Source: Pyrinomonadaceae bacterium
GTDB taxonomy: Bacteria; Acidobacteriota; Blastocatellia; Pyrinomonadales; Pyrinomonadaceae
Assembly (NCBI GenBank): GCA_025054715.1
Contig: JANWYH010000009.1
Span: 1 to 64,000 of the forward strand
Length of the DNA stretch: 64,000 nt
Reading direction: 5' to 3'
Within the stretch, counting starts at the first letter, position 1. Every line of letters begins with the position of its first letter. The position numbers and the translations under genes are program-made. A model generated the notes under the pieces. It made no database searches and was not told the origin of the DNA. It was given only the letters and a program-made list of their open reading frames with translations. Shown here piece after piece: positions 44,831-53,164 of the stretch.

Positions 44831-47179
44831 CTAATTTTGCGAAAAATAAAATGACGGAATAGCTTTGTCTCCCGCAGCACCAAAACTTATAGAAGTATAG
44901 CCAGCAGAGCTTTGCAAGATATACCATACACCATTGCGAAAAACTGCTATATCTACACGCCCATCGCCGTCGTAATCGCCCGGAACAGGTACATCCGTAG
45001 ATACTCCAAATTGAAAACTTGAAAATCCTTGTTGGCTTTGCAATAAATACCAAAAGCCCTCACGATAAACCGCTATGTCTGACTTTCCATCTCCATCATA
45101 ATCGGCCGGCAATGGCACGTCTGAAGGCAAACCAAATTGAACTGCTGTAAACCCCTGCTGAGTTCTCATCAAATACCAAATTCCATTCCGAAAAACTGCT
45201 AAGTCTACTCGTCCATCACCATCGTAGTCAGCTGGCACGGGTTTATCGCCTTCTAGACCGAATTGCTCTGCTTGAAAAGGATTTGGACTTCCAGAGCTAT
45301 TCCATATAAACCAACTACCAGCTGAAGAACGAAAAACCGCAATATCTGCAAATCCATCGCCATTATAATCTGAAGCTACTGGTTTATCTTGACTTGCACC
45401 AAATTGCTGAGATCGAAACACTCTATTCAGGATATACCATGTCCCTTCAGAAGGTCGAAAAACAGCAAAATCAGTTTTTCCATCCCCGTCGTAATCTGCA
45501 GGAACAGGAACATCGGAGCTATTACCAAAGTTTACCACTTTTAAAGTCTGATTAGAGCTTTGCAAAATATACCATGTCCCTTCAGAAGGTCGGAAAACCG
45601 ATATATCAGTACGCCCATCACCGTCAAAATCAGCTATTTTGTTTCTACTCGCAGCCACACCTGCAACAGGACCTTCAGCTATATTACTGTCAATGTTGAA
45701 AGTAACACCACCCCACGTCTCATTATGTGGTCCTTGATATTGCTTGATTCTTTGACGATTATTCCAGACGTTTGTAGGAACTGCAGGAGAAGGCGAAGCA
45801 TAAATCCATACAGAAGCAATGTTATCCCACCGAGCCAACCAAACAGCATCCATTCGACTTTGTATAGGAATGTTAAGCCAATCATTGACAGCATTTGTAG
45901 GAGAGCCGTAAACTCCTGAAATATAACCTAGCTCTTTTAATCGGTCTGTCCAACCTTTCAAAAAAGCCTTTACAGCATTGCGACAGCCAGGAGTGCTAGT
46001 CGTTTCATCGTACCTTTCCATGTCATAATACAGAATCGTTCCTTGTGTAAGCCCTAAGTTATTCGCATCTGCAATAGCAATATCCGCTTCTCCCCGTCCC
46101 TGTTGCTCTGCCACTACAGGATCGGAACTATGTTTTGAACAGCTCGTGCAACTTGAGCAAGGAGCCTGATAGCCTACAACTGTCGGAATAAGTCCCCATC
46201 CCATAGCAGAAACTTGTTTCACCCAAGAAGCATTAAGCTGCGGCTGCGAACAGCCTCGATTCCGCCCCGATATGTATATGTTTGCGTCATAAAAGGGAGA
46301 GTAATTCCACCAAGTTTGCATCTGCGAAACCGTTGCAGCTGTGCACTTATCAAACCCCCTATTTAAGCTTGTTCTAACGGCTCCGCCCGGTTGTCCAGTA
46401 GCAAAAACAGACTTCTCTACTAGTAACCTTGCTCTTGTTTTCTCGATTTCTATCAGTCGAAGAATAGACGACGGCGTAACTTCCTCACCATTTACAAAAA
46501 TCCTTGTCTCTTGTAAGCAACCACTCTTGAAACCTGCACAAAATCCCTGCGTAACTATCTTCCATTCACCGTCCTTGATTTGAGAATCGACGTAAGGTTC
46601 ATCTGTTCGCACTTGCGAAACACTTTCCTGAAAAATCCAGCTTTGTCCTCCATCAAAGGTTCTATAGATAGAATAACGATCAAAATTCGAACTTGAAGGC
46701 AGTCTTAACTTTAGCTCTGCAGATTGAAAATCAAAAACTTCAAGCTCAACGTTGCTTAAGTCTGCTTCCTGTAGATCATCAAAACGAATCTTTATTAAAA
46801 ACTTGTTCAAAACCGTCCCCTTTTTATCCGTTCTCAAAAGCCATAAATTACTCAAATCAGTCACCACAAACCATCCATCATCTCTGCCACTAAAGCGAAC
46901 TGAACTTATTATCCGATTCTCAAAAGCCTTTATCGCACTCCAAGTTTTTCCCGAATCCTCGCTTAAATACACTTGCGTATCCGTATAAATTAACGCCTCT
47001 TTCTCGCTAAAACTTTGAAAGCCCTTTATGAACCAGGGTTTTTTAGCGACCTCAACATGCGGAATTTTTTCAAATAAAAAAGGCTCCTTCTGTAACCAGC
47101 CTTGAGAGTACAAAACTGCCTGAGAAAACATCGCTATTGAAAAAATAGTTAAACATTTTAGTCTCACCATCTTTATCAT
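44831..47179 (-). CDS. Secreted DUF1906 glycoside-hydrolase-like protein with FG-GAP/VCBS repeats
   Basis: A 782-residue exoprotein. A signal peptide is followed by a beta-propeller-like part with BNR-type LSEDSGKTWSA (~70-100). A DUF1906 (Rv2525c-like, TIM-barrel) domain follows (~272-485: RGFDKCTAATVSQMQTWW, YISGRNRGCSQPQ, ILYYDMERYD). The C-terminus is six VCBS/FG-GAP-type repeats (~510-780), each with a calcium-loop DxDGDG-x2-DI/LAVFR and WYIL. DUF1906 relatives are presumed peptidoglycan or glycan hydrolases, and the VCBS part is adhesive. The catalytic Asp/Glu (DMERYD) are present. The gene is on its own with a distant neighbour. Confidence 0.83.
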   Translation of the reverse strand: MIKMVRLKCLTIFSIAMFSQAVLYSQGWLQKEPFLFEKIPHVEVAKKPWFIKGFQSFSEKEALIYTDTQVYLSEDSGKTWSAIKAFENRIISSVRFSGRDDGWFVVTDLSNLWLLRTDKKGTVLNKFLIKIRFDDLQEADLSNVELEVFDFQSAELKLRLPSSSNFDRYSIYRTFDGGQSWIFQESVSQVRTDEPYVDSQIKDGEWKIVTQGFCAGFKSGCLQETRIFVNGEEVTPSSILRLIEIEKTRARLLVEKSVFATGQPGGAVRTSLNRGFDKCTAATVSQMQTWWNYSPFYDANIYISGRNRGCSQPQLNASWVKQVSAMGWGLIPTVVGYQAPCSSCTSCSKHSSDPVVAEQQGRGEADIAIADANNLGLTQGTILYYDMERYDETTSTPGCRNAVKAFLKGWTDRLKELGYISGVYGSPTNAVNDWLNIPIQSRMDAVWLARWDNIASVWIYASPSPAVPTNVWNNRQRIKQYQGPHNETWGGVTFNIDSNIAEGPVAGVAASRNKIADFDGDGRTDISVFRPSEGTWYILQSSNQTLKVVNFGNSSDVPVPADYDGDGKTDFAVFRPSEGTWYILNRVFRSQQFGASQDKPVASDYNGDGFADIAVFRSSAGSWFIWNSSGSPNPFQAEQFGLEGDKPVPADYDGDGRVDLAVFRNGIWYLMRTQQGFTAVQFGLPSDVPLPADYDGDGKSDIAVYREGFWYLLQSQQGFSSFQFGVSTDVPVPGDYDGDGRVDIAVFRNGVWYILQSSAGYTSISFGAAGDKAIPSFYFSQN

Positions 47180-47350
47180 TCCTTAACTCAATATTATAGT
47201 TTCCGCAAAAACTATAACATAAACAAATACTTTTTAAAATTCTGGAGTGTGTTTTTGCAACTTTTTTTAGTAAAATAACGTCTATTTAAGCGACCGACAA
47301 ATCATTCAGAAAAAATTTACAATTTGAGCGGTTTGTACGGTTTCTAAAAC

Positions 47351-47379
47351 TTGACTTTTTTGTAAATTTAGACTAAGTT
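47351..47379 (+). promoter_or_regulatory. Promoter upstream of the PilZ-like gene
   Basis: TTGACT (47351-47356) and TAAGTT (47374-47379) are separated by 17 bp. Transcription from here would give a leader of ~65 nt that includes the ribosome site GGGAGGG (47435-47441) 8 nt before the ATG at 47450. Confidence 0.5.
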
Positions 47380-47449
47380 TTCATTGCAGGCCTTAGAGTA
47401 TTTCGGGCTTGCGAAAAGAAAACTTAGCGAGAAAGGGAGGGTTTATAGT

Positions 47450-47851
47450 ATGGCAAAAATGGAATCATATAAAATCGGCAATAATCGTCCTCTTCATGAG
47501 AGAATAATGGCACAACTACGTGTTAGGGCAAGCTGGGTCGATAAGGTAACTGGGAAAAAAATCGAAGTTGAAGGGCTCACAGAGCACATAGGAGAAAAAA
47601 GTGCTCTTGTAAACTTCAACACTCTTCCCCCAGTTGGAAGTGAAGTTAATTTATGTGTACTTGATGAAGACAAACCACTAATCGAAGTTCCAACTGAGGT
47701 TATCCGAGTTGAAAGAGACCCGAGCAAGCCATTAGCTGCTCTTTCAATTGTAGAAAATCTAAAAAAATGGAAGAGCGTTGTTATGACAGCAGCTCAAGAA
47801 TGGGTCGCTCGTCAATGGAAGCTAAACTACGAAGAAGAATGGGCGAATTAG
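47450..47851 (+). CDS. PilZ-like domain protein
   Basis: A 133-residue protein that looks like a PilZ-type beta-barrel: residues VRASWVDKVTGKKIEVEGLTEHIGEKSALVNFNTLPPVGSEVNLCVL (the beta-rich core, ~24-70) and VPTEVIRVERDPSKPLAALSI. The canonical c-di-GMP motif (RxxxR and D/NxSxxG) is not clear; RVRASW and GLTEHIGEKS are the closest segments. c-di-GMP binding is therefore doubtful. The open frame extends back to 47384, but the ATG at 47450 has the ribosome site GGGAGGG and gives the usual length. A strong terminator follows within 21 bp of the stop. Confidence 0.65.
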   Translation: MAKMESYKIGNNRPLHERIMAQLRVRASWVDKVTGKKIEVEGLTEHIGEKSALVNFNTLPPVGSEVNLCVLDEDKPLIEVPTEVIRVERDPSKPLAALSIVENLKKWKSVVMTAAQEWVARQWKLNYEEEWAN

Positions 47852-48960
47852 CAGCAAAAAACACAAGCCAGAAAAACGAACGGACAAAGCTCCGTTCGTT
47901 TTTCTTTTTCAGCTTTTTCTTGAAAGTTCTGTTTTTAGTTTCTTTCGGTCTTTTTACATTTGCACAACAAGAACAGAAACCTCTGACTCAAGCCGAATAT
48001 GTGAAATTGCTATATGAACTAGAAAAAAACCCCAGAAAACGTGATGAAATCATCAACACAGTTCGCACTCGTGGAATAGACTTCGAACTAACCGACGGAA
48101 TTCGTGGTCTTACAGCTACAAAAAGCCGAAATGACTCTGAGTTAAGGCGTGTTCTCGAAGAAGTAGCAAGAAAACGTAAAAATCCGGAGCTAAGAAATCT
48201 TCCTGATGAAAAAGAAAGTGCTTTAATTTTAGAACAAACTCGGAAGGCTACTCTTGCTGCAATAGACGAGATGCCTGATTTCATTGTGAAACAAGTTATT
48301 CAGCGCTCAATTTCCTTTGCTGGAACCAACAATTTTCAAACTATAGATCGTTTAGTAGTTGCTGTAAGTTACAGAGCTAACGGATATGAAGAATACCGAG
48401 TCTTGAGCATAAATGGCGTTATACAAGATAATCCTAGACCAAAGCAAACTTATGAAGAAGTGGGCGGAACCAGCTCCACAGGAGAATTTGTAAGCGTTCT
48501 AGCAACGATCTTTAAGCCTGAAAGCAATACCCAGTTTAGATTGGTTGATAGCGACTCTATAGATGGTCGTCGTTCCCTAGTTTATGAATACTCAGTAGAA
48601 AAAGAAAAAGCTAGACAAAAGATAATTGCCTCCGGATATTTTTATGACACTGCAGTTACAGGAATGAAAGGGCGTATCTGGATAGATCGCGAAAATTTTA
48701 GAGTTCTAAGGTTAGAGTCAGAAGCGACAGAAATTCCCGCCGGCTTTCCAATCCGTGCAGCAAGCCGCAGAATAGATTATGACTGGGTTACCATTGCTGG
48801 AGAGAAATATTTACTGCCTGTGCTTGCTGACGTGCGACTTACTGTAAAGCAAGAAAAAGATCTTTTAGAATCCCGCAACCTGATCCGATTCAGAGAATAT
48901 CAAAAATTTGGAACAGAAGTGAGAATCCTAGAAGAAGACCTTGAAGAAAAGCCAAATTAA
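47839..48960 (+). CDS. Secreted protein of unknown function
   Basis: Not recognised. After a signal-like stretch (hydrophobic LKVLFLVSFGLFTFAQQ) a mostly soluble ~350-residue protein follows. It has a charged helical first part (QAEYVKLLYELEKNP; LRRVLEEVARKRKNPELR) and a beta-rich second part (LVYEYSVEKEKARQKI; GRIWIDRENFRVLRLE; ISYDW-like segments) that resembles LolA-type or outer-membrane lipoprotein-sorting folds, but no family was assigned. Start is uncertain: ATG at 47839, or a TTG at 47920 that opens directly at the hydrophobic segment. The strong hairpin at 47872-47903 lies between these, so the later start is worth considering. It converges on acpS with a 4-bp overlap. Confidence 0.75.
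   Translation: MGELAAKNTSQKNERTKLRSFFFFSFFLKVLFLVSFGLFTFAQQEQKPLTQAEYVKLLYELEKNPRKRDEIINTVRTRGIDFELTDGIRGLTATKSRNDSELRRVLEEVARKRKNPELRNLPDEKESALILEQTRKATLAAIDEMPDFIVKQVIQRSISFAGTNNFQTIDRLVVAVSYRANGYEEYRVLSINGVIQDNPRPKQTYEEVGGTSSTGEFVSVLATIFKPESNTQFRLVDSDSIDGRRSLVYEYSVEKEKARQKIIASGYFYDTAVTGMKGRIWIDRENFRVLRLESEATEIPAGFPIRAASRRIDYDWVTIAGEKYLLPVLADVRLTVKQEKDLLESRNLIRFREYQKFGTEVRILEEDLEEKPN
47872..47903 (+). terminator. Intrinsic terminator after the PilZ-like gene, inside the next frame
   Basis: A 13-bp inverted repeat AAAAACGAACGGA (47872-47884) and TCCGTTCGTTTTT (47891-47903) encloses a 6-nt loop and is followed by CTTTTT. It lies 20 bp beyond the PilZ-like stop codon, but also within the 5' part of the following frame if that gene begins at its ATG (47839). 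Confidence 0.82.
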
Positions 48961-49337
48961 ACCTTTTCCAGTATGACCGTTGCTACCGCATGTTCAGACG
49001 TGTGAGAAATTGAAAGGTGAATACTATTCGCTCCAATTTCTTTCAATGCCGCTTCAGCATTTCCGCTTACTTTCAAATATGGCATTCCGTCATCTTTTCT
49101 ACAAACTTCTATTTCCTGCCATTTTATCTGACCACGCCAGCCGGTTTTCAAAGCCTTCAGGAACGCTTCCTTTGCAGCAAATCTAGCCGCATAGGACTGA
49201 AAAATTCCTTTCCCCTTTTCCTGACAGTATTTCTTTTCTTGCTCGGTAAAGACACGCTCAACAAAACGAGGCGTTCTTTTAATTGCTTCTTCTATCCTGT
49301 AAACTTCAATTATGTCTATGCCAACCGAGACTATCAT
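48957..49337 (-). CDS. acpS: Holo-[acyl-carrier-protein] synthase
   Basis: AcpS transfers the phosphopantetheine arm from CoA to acyl carrier protein in fatty acid synthesis. The 126-residue product has the type I motif VGIDIIEVYRIE (magnesium-binding Asp8), FTEQEKKYC, and FAAKEAFLKAL, and ends with LSISHTSEHAVATVIL. The frame is open to 49397, but the family start is the ATG at 49337. This start is 26 bp inside the 5' end of the divergent pgeF frame. Convergent overlap with the upstream secreted-protein gene is 4 bp. Confidence 0.94.
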   Translation of the reverse strand: MIVSVGIDIIEVYRIEEAIKRTPRFVERVFTEQEKKYCQEKGKGIFQSYAARFAAKEAFLKALKTGWRGQIKWQEIEVCRKDDGMPYLKVSGNAEAALKEIGANSIHLSISHTSEHAVATVILEKV

Positions 49338-50205
49338 TTTCGATGAGCTGATAGAAAAAAATACACCACCGGAGATAGAAAAACAAATTCTTTCCAAGAG
49401 AGGATTCTATTGGTTAGAAGAAAAAGGATTGAAAATACTAGTCTGCCGGCGCTTGCAAGAGTTAGGTTTTCCAAATGGCTTTTCTACAAGGCTTGGCGGA
49501 GTGTCAGCATTTCCCGAAGACGCACTTAATCTTGCTGGATTCGATGAAGACTCGCAAGAAAATATACTAGAAAATAGAAGAAGATTTCTAGATGCTTTAA
49601 GTATAAACTTCACGCTTTCCACCGTTTGGCAAGTTCACAGCGATCAAATAAAAGTAATAAATTCTTTAGAACAGGCACTTAATGGTAATTCAAAAGCTGA
49701 TGCTATGATTTCAAACTTATCAGAGATTCTCCTTGCAATTAAAACTGCAGACTGTGTGCCCATCTTGCTTGCCGACCCAAAGCAACGCACTTTTGCTGCA
49801 ATACACGCCGGCTGGCGCGGAACTTTAGAAAGCATAACATCTAAAACAATAAGAAAAATGGAAAAAATATATGGCTCGACGCCAAGAGATTTGATCTGTG
49901 CCTTAGGTCCTGCAGCCGTTTCAAAATATGAAGTCAGCAGTGATGTTATCGAGAAATTTTACGAAAAATTCTCCGAAGTAGCCAAAAGCTTTTTTAGACC
50001 GTCTCAAAAAGAAGGACATGCTTTTCTAAATCTTCATCAGGCTAACGTAAATCAGTTACTAGATTCTGGCATTATGAAAGAAAACATTTTCGTAGCACCT
50101 TTTTGTACTATGCAGCGCACGGATTTATTTTTTTCGTATCGAATAGAGAAAGCTAAATACGGAAAAGTAGGACGCTTGCTTTCAGTAATAGGTAAACTCA
50201 ATTGA
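49312..50205 (+). CDS. pgeF: Polyphenol oxidase family/purine nucleoside phosphorylase PgeF (YfiH)
   Basis: A 297-residue protein of the YfiH/LACC1 family with the metal-site residues in WQVHSDQI, KTADCVPILLAD and AAIHAGWRGTLE. GFSTRLGGVS, LGPAAVSKYEVS and APFCTMQRTDLFFSYR complete the pattern. Members have purine nucleoside phosphorylase and multicopper-type oxidase activity and are involved in preventing peptidoglycan misincorporation of Ser for Ala in E. coli. Start is ATG 49312 or 49318; both overlap the divergent acpS start. A later start near the TTG at ~49430 would remove the overlap. Last 8 bp are antisense to the DsbD-like gene. Confidence 0.9.
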   Translation: MSMPTETIIFDELIEKNTPPEIEKQILSKRGFYWLEEKGLKILVCRRLQELGFPNGFSTRLGGVSAFPEDALNLAGFDEDSQENILENRRRFLDALSINFTLSTVWQVHSDQIKVINSLEQALNGNSKADAMISNLSEILLAIKTADCVPILLADPKQRTFAAIHAGWRGTLESITSKTIRKMEKIYGSTPRDLICALGPAAVSKYEVSSDVIEKFYEKFSEVAKSFFRPSQKEGHAFLNLHQANVNQLLDSGIMKENIFVAPFCTMQRTDLFFSYRIEKAKYGKVGRLLSVIGKLN

Positions 50206-50650
50206 CTTTTGCTGTTATAAGAATCTCTTTCTCGCGAGGTGGAAAGCAAACTTCACTGTTACAAGCCTGATAACGAACAGTGGCTCTGACTGTTACGCTC
50301 TTACCTCTGAAGTTTGAAGGCACTCTGATAGGAAAAGTAAACCTAACGCGACCTTCGTATATATTTATCGGCTCTTCATTAAAATTGAACTTTTTAGACT
50401 TTCCTTTTGGATATGAAACTTGTCCAAGAATTGCTCCATTTGACGAAACCTTTAGCACTGTCGGGATCGCATATCGGTTGTTTGGTTTATTGGCATTTAC
50501 ATGTAATCCCGGTGGTATGTCCATTATTACAACTCCTCGAACGCTGCTACCGCGCTTTACTGAACCATCACCTATAAAACCGCTTAATGTCTGTGATTTA
50601 ACATGAAAAAATAGAAACAGACTAAAAAATGCAACGAAAATCATCCTCAT
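50198..50650 (-). CDS. Secreted DsbD alpha-domain-like protein
   Basis: After a signal peptide (~1-19) the 150-residue protein is the N-terminal DsbD-alpha immunoglobulin-like domain, seen as PPGLHVNANKPNNRYAIPT and VRYQACNSEVCFPPREKE with Cys130 and Cys135 as the redox pair. In DsbD this domain receives electrons and passes them to DsbC, DsbE or CcmG. Here it stands alone, without the membrane and C-terminal domains, so it would need a separate donor such as a CcdA-type protein. No such gene is adjacent. Convergent with pgeF (8-bp overlap). Confidence 0.87.
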   Translation of the reverse strand: MRMIFVAFFSLFLFFHVKSQTLSGFIGDGSVKRGSSVRGVVIMDIPPGLHVNANKPNNRYAIPTVLKVSSNGAILGQVSYPKGKSKKFNFNEEPINIYEGRVRFTFPIRVPSNFRGKSVTVRATVRYQACNSEVCFPPREKEILITAKVN

Positions 50651-50937
50651 TACTTCAATGCTAAAAAATCTGCGGTAAAACGGTCAAGTCGCATATTCTG
50701 GAAAAAGCTGTCTTATTTCAACCGTCACCCGGGTAACTCTGTCAAGATGATTCATCAGAAGGCTTTTTTGCAATACCTGGTGAACAAACTTCCCTCTAGG
50801 CTTCTGAAAATGAAGTAGTTAGCTTTTCTTTGTTCTTACTTCTCAATCTGAAATCCTGTAAATCGGATAATTTTCGTTTAATTCGCCAAAATGTAATTAG
50901 ACGCTGACGTGATAGATACCAAAAAGATCGAATCAAA

Positions 50938-50966
50938 TTGAAAATGACTTTCATCTAGAGTAAAAT
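50938..50966 (+). promoter_or_regulatory. feoAB promoter
   Basis: TTGAAA (50938-50943) and TAAAAT (50961-50966) have exact 17-bp spacing. The start of transcription would be about 50973, and feoA's ATG is at 50976, so the mRNA would be leaderless or nearly so. The -35 overlaps a Fur-like palindrome. Confidence 0.65.
50939..50953. promoter_or_regulatory. Fur-box-like operator
   Basis: The 15-bp sequence TGAAAAT-G-ACTTTCA has the 7-1-7 layout of a Fur half-site pair. Half-sites are TGAAAAT and (complement) TGAAAGT; the consensus is TGATAAT, so there are one and two mismatches. It covers the -35 element of the feoA promoter, a position that would block RNA polymerase when iron is plentiful. The regulator is inferred. 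Confidence 0.55.
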
Positions 50967-50975
50967 TCAAAATTG

Positions 50976-51206
50976 ATGAGCAGAAGCAAGACTTTAGCTA
51001 CTTTGTCAGCTGGAGAAAGTGCAATTATAAAATCAATAAGAGAGGGCTCTACCATTTCCAAAAGATTGATGGAAATGGGACTGCTTCCCGGCGCATACGT
51101 TGAGGTTGTAAAAGAGGCACCTTTTGGTAGTCCTGTTCAGATAAGAATCAAAGGATACAATCTAGCTCTTAGAAAAAGTGAAGCTGAATTTGTAGAAGTT
51201 TATTAA
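50976..51206 (+). CDS. feoA: Ferrous iron transport protein FeoA
   Basis: A 76-residue SH3-like protein that supports the iron transporter FeoB. LATLSAGESAIIKSI and KRLMEMGLLPGAYVEVVKEAPFGSPVQIRI (the conserved core, residues ~28-57) and LALRKSEAEFVEV define the family. A TTG at 50973 extends the frame by one codon, but the ATG at 50976 is used here. The promoter spacing suggests a leaderless transcript. feoB follows after 2 bp. Confidence 0.93.
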   Translation: MSRSKTLATLSAGESAIIKSIREGSTISKRLMEMGLLPGAYVEVVKEAPFGSPVQIRIKGYNLALRKSEAEFVEVY

Positions 51207-51208
51207 AA

Positions 51209-53164
51209 GTGAAGGATTCGACTCATAAAACCGCTTCCAACAATGCCGAAATAACAATTGCTCTTGCTGGAAATCCAAATGCCGGTAAAACCACGCTCTT
51301 TAATGCATTGACTGGCTTGAGGCAAAAGGTAGCTAATTACCCTGGTGTAACGGTAGAGAAAAAGGAAGGTGTATGGAAAATCTCCAACCATACCTTTAGA
51401 GTCATTGATTTACCTGGATTATACAGCCTTGACGCAGCCTCTCTAGATGAAAAGATCGCTCTTGATGTTTTAAAAGGAAAGACAAAGGATCTACCGCGTC
51501 CAGATTTGATTGTTGTCGTAGTGGACTCGACAAACTTAGAAAGGAACTTATATCTAGCAATACAGATTCTTGAAATGGGAATGCCTATGGTTATTGCTCT
51601 CACAATGACCGACGAAGCTGAAAAGAACAATCTGAAGATTGATCTGGAAAGTTTAAGTGAGTCTCTTGGCGTTCCTGTAGTTGCTACTCCGAAAGGGCAT
51701 GGAATTGATGAGCTTTCAAAAGCTATATTGAAAGCTTTACAGTCTTCGCCGCAAATTCCTGCTGCGCTTATAAATGCTCAATCTGAAAACACCAAAATTT
51801 TCGAGCGCTATAAGTTCATAAATGATCTTGTTCAAAGAGCTGTTTCAACACCCGATCAAAAAAAGCAACAAAGACTCACAGACAAGATTGATAAGGTGTT
51901 GACTCACCGTTTTTGGGGATTGACAATCCTAGGGATCATAATCTTAGTTCTCTTTCACTCTATCTTCTATTGGGCAGCTGTCCCAATGGAGCTTCTAGAA
52001 AACATTTTCGGAACTTTTGGTGAGTTTGTCCGCTCTCAAATGCCCGAAGGAATGTTAGCAGATTTGATGGTTGATGGAGTTATCGCAGGTGTTGGCGCAG
52101 TTTTAGTTTTTCTGCCTCAGATTTTGCTCTTGTTCTTTTTTATCTCCATTTTGGAAGACACTGGCTACATGGCACGTGCCGCATTTTTGATGGATAAGAT
52201 AATGTCCAAATTTGGGCTACACGGAAAAGCCTTTCTACCACTCATTTCAAGCTTTGCTTGTGCGATACCAGGCATAATGGCAACCCGAACCATAGAAAAT
52301 CCACGTGATAGGTTAACAACGATACTTATAGCTCCATTTATGAGCTGTTCGGCTCGTCTTCCTGTTTATACTTTAATGATAGCTGCATTTTTTGCCGATC
52401 AGCTAATTTTCGGTTTTCTCTCTTTAGGTGCATTTCTGATGCTACTCATGTATCTATTGGGAATTTTGGTAGCTCTTCTCGTAGCCTCAACTCTAAAGAA
52501 AACCTTGTTAAAAGCTCCGCCACCACCATTTATAATGGAACTACCACCTTACAGGCTACCCTCTTTTAGAAATGTTCTGCAAAATATGTTTCTTCGCGCA
52601 TGGCTTTTCGTAAAACGGGCTGGAACAACTATTCTCCTAATTTCCATAATCCTCTGGGCGTTAGCTTATTTTCCAAGATACGAAAATAAAAACATGGAGC
52701 TGAGCGAAACAGAAAAAGCAAGTGAGCAGATAAAACACAGCTACGCCGGCAGACTTGGTCATTTGATTGAACCTGTAATTCAACCTTTAGGTTTCGATTG
52801 GCAAATAGGTATTGCCTTAATATCAAGTTTTGCTGCAAGAGAAGTTTTTGTTTCAACGCTAAGTATTATCTACAACGTCGGTAAAGACGCAAACGAAGAA
52901 AACCCAACATTAATTGAAGCAATACGCTCTGCAAAAAAAGAGGACGGCACACCAGTCTGGACTCCTCTAACTGCTCTTACGCTAATGGTTTTTTATGCCC
53001 TAGCAATACAATGTATGTCAACTGTTGCTGTGGTTCGGCGTGAGACCAATTCTTGGAAATGGACTTTTCTAATGATCGCATATATGACTTTATTGGCCTA
53101 TTTAGCAGCCTTTTTAACTTACCAAATTGGTAGCTTCCTTCTACACTTTGTTAGAACGGCGTGA
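51209..53164 (+). CDS. feoB: Ferrous iron transporter FeoB
   Basis: A 651-residue inner-membrane Fe(II) importer with an N-terminal G domain: G1 GNPNAGKT (residues 21-28), G3 DLPGLYSL and G4-like LTMTDEAEK (TMTD in place of NxxD). A helical spacer and about eight or more membrane helices follow, with the Gate motifs containing CAIPGIMATRTIENPRDRL and CSARLPVYTLM. The start is GTG at 51209, 2 bp after feoA. Both genes share the promoter at 50938-50966 and are presumably iron-repressed. Convergent with the TPR gene, overlap 14 bp. Confidence 0.95.
   Translation: MKDSTHKTASNNAEITIALAGNPNAGKTTLFNALTGLRQKVANYPGVTVEKKEGVWKISNHTFRVIDLPGLYSLDAASLDEKIALDVLKGKTKDLPRPDLIVVVVDSTNLERNLYLAIQILEMGMPMVIALTMTDEAEKNNLKIDLESLSESLGVPVVATPKGHGIDELSKAILKALQSSPQIPAALINAQSENTKIFERYKFINDLVQRAVSTPDQKKQQRLTDKIDKVLTHRFWGLTILGIIILVLFHSIFYWAAVPMELLENIFGTFGEFVRSQMPEGMLADLMVDGVIAGVGAVLVFLPQILLLFFFISILEDTGYMARAAFLMDKIMSKFGLHGKAFLPLISSFACAIPGIMATRTIENPRDRLTTILIAPFMSCSARLPVYTLMIAAFFADQLIFGFLSLGAFLMLLMYLLGILVALLVASTLKKTLLKAPPPPFIMELPPYRLPSFRNVLQNMFLRAWLFVKRAGTTILLISIILWALAYFPRYENKNMELSETEKASEQIKHSYAGRLGHLIEPVIQPLGFDWQIGIALISSFAAREVFVSTLSIIYNVGKDANEENPTLIEAIRSAKKEDGTPVWTPLTALTLMVFYALAIQCMSTVAVVRRETNSWKWTFLMIAYMTLLAYLAAFLTYQIGSFLLHFVRTA

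Larger units (their letters stand above)
50651..50975. other. Intergenic region upstream of feoA
   Basis: A 325-bp stretch between the divergent DsbD-like gene and feoAB. The last 40 bp contain the feo promoter and a Fur-like box. The remainder contains no recognisable gene, RNA or repeat; a short inverted segment near 50725-50745 was not convincing. Confidence 0.5.
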
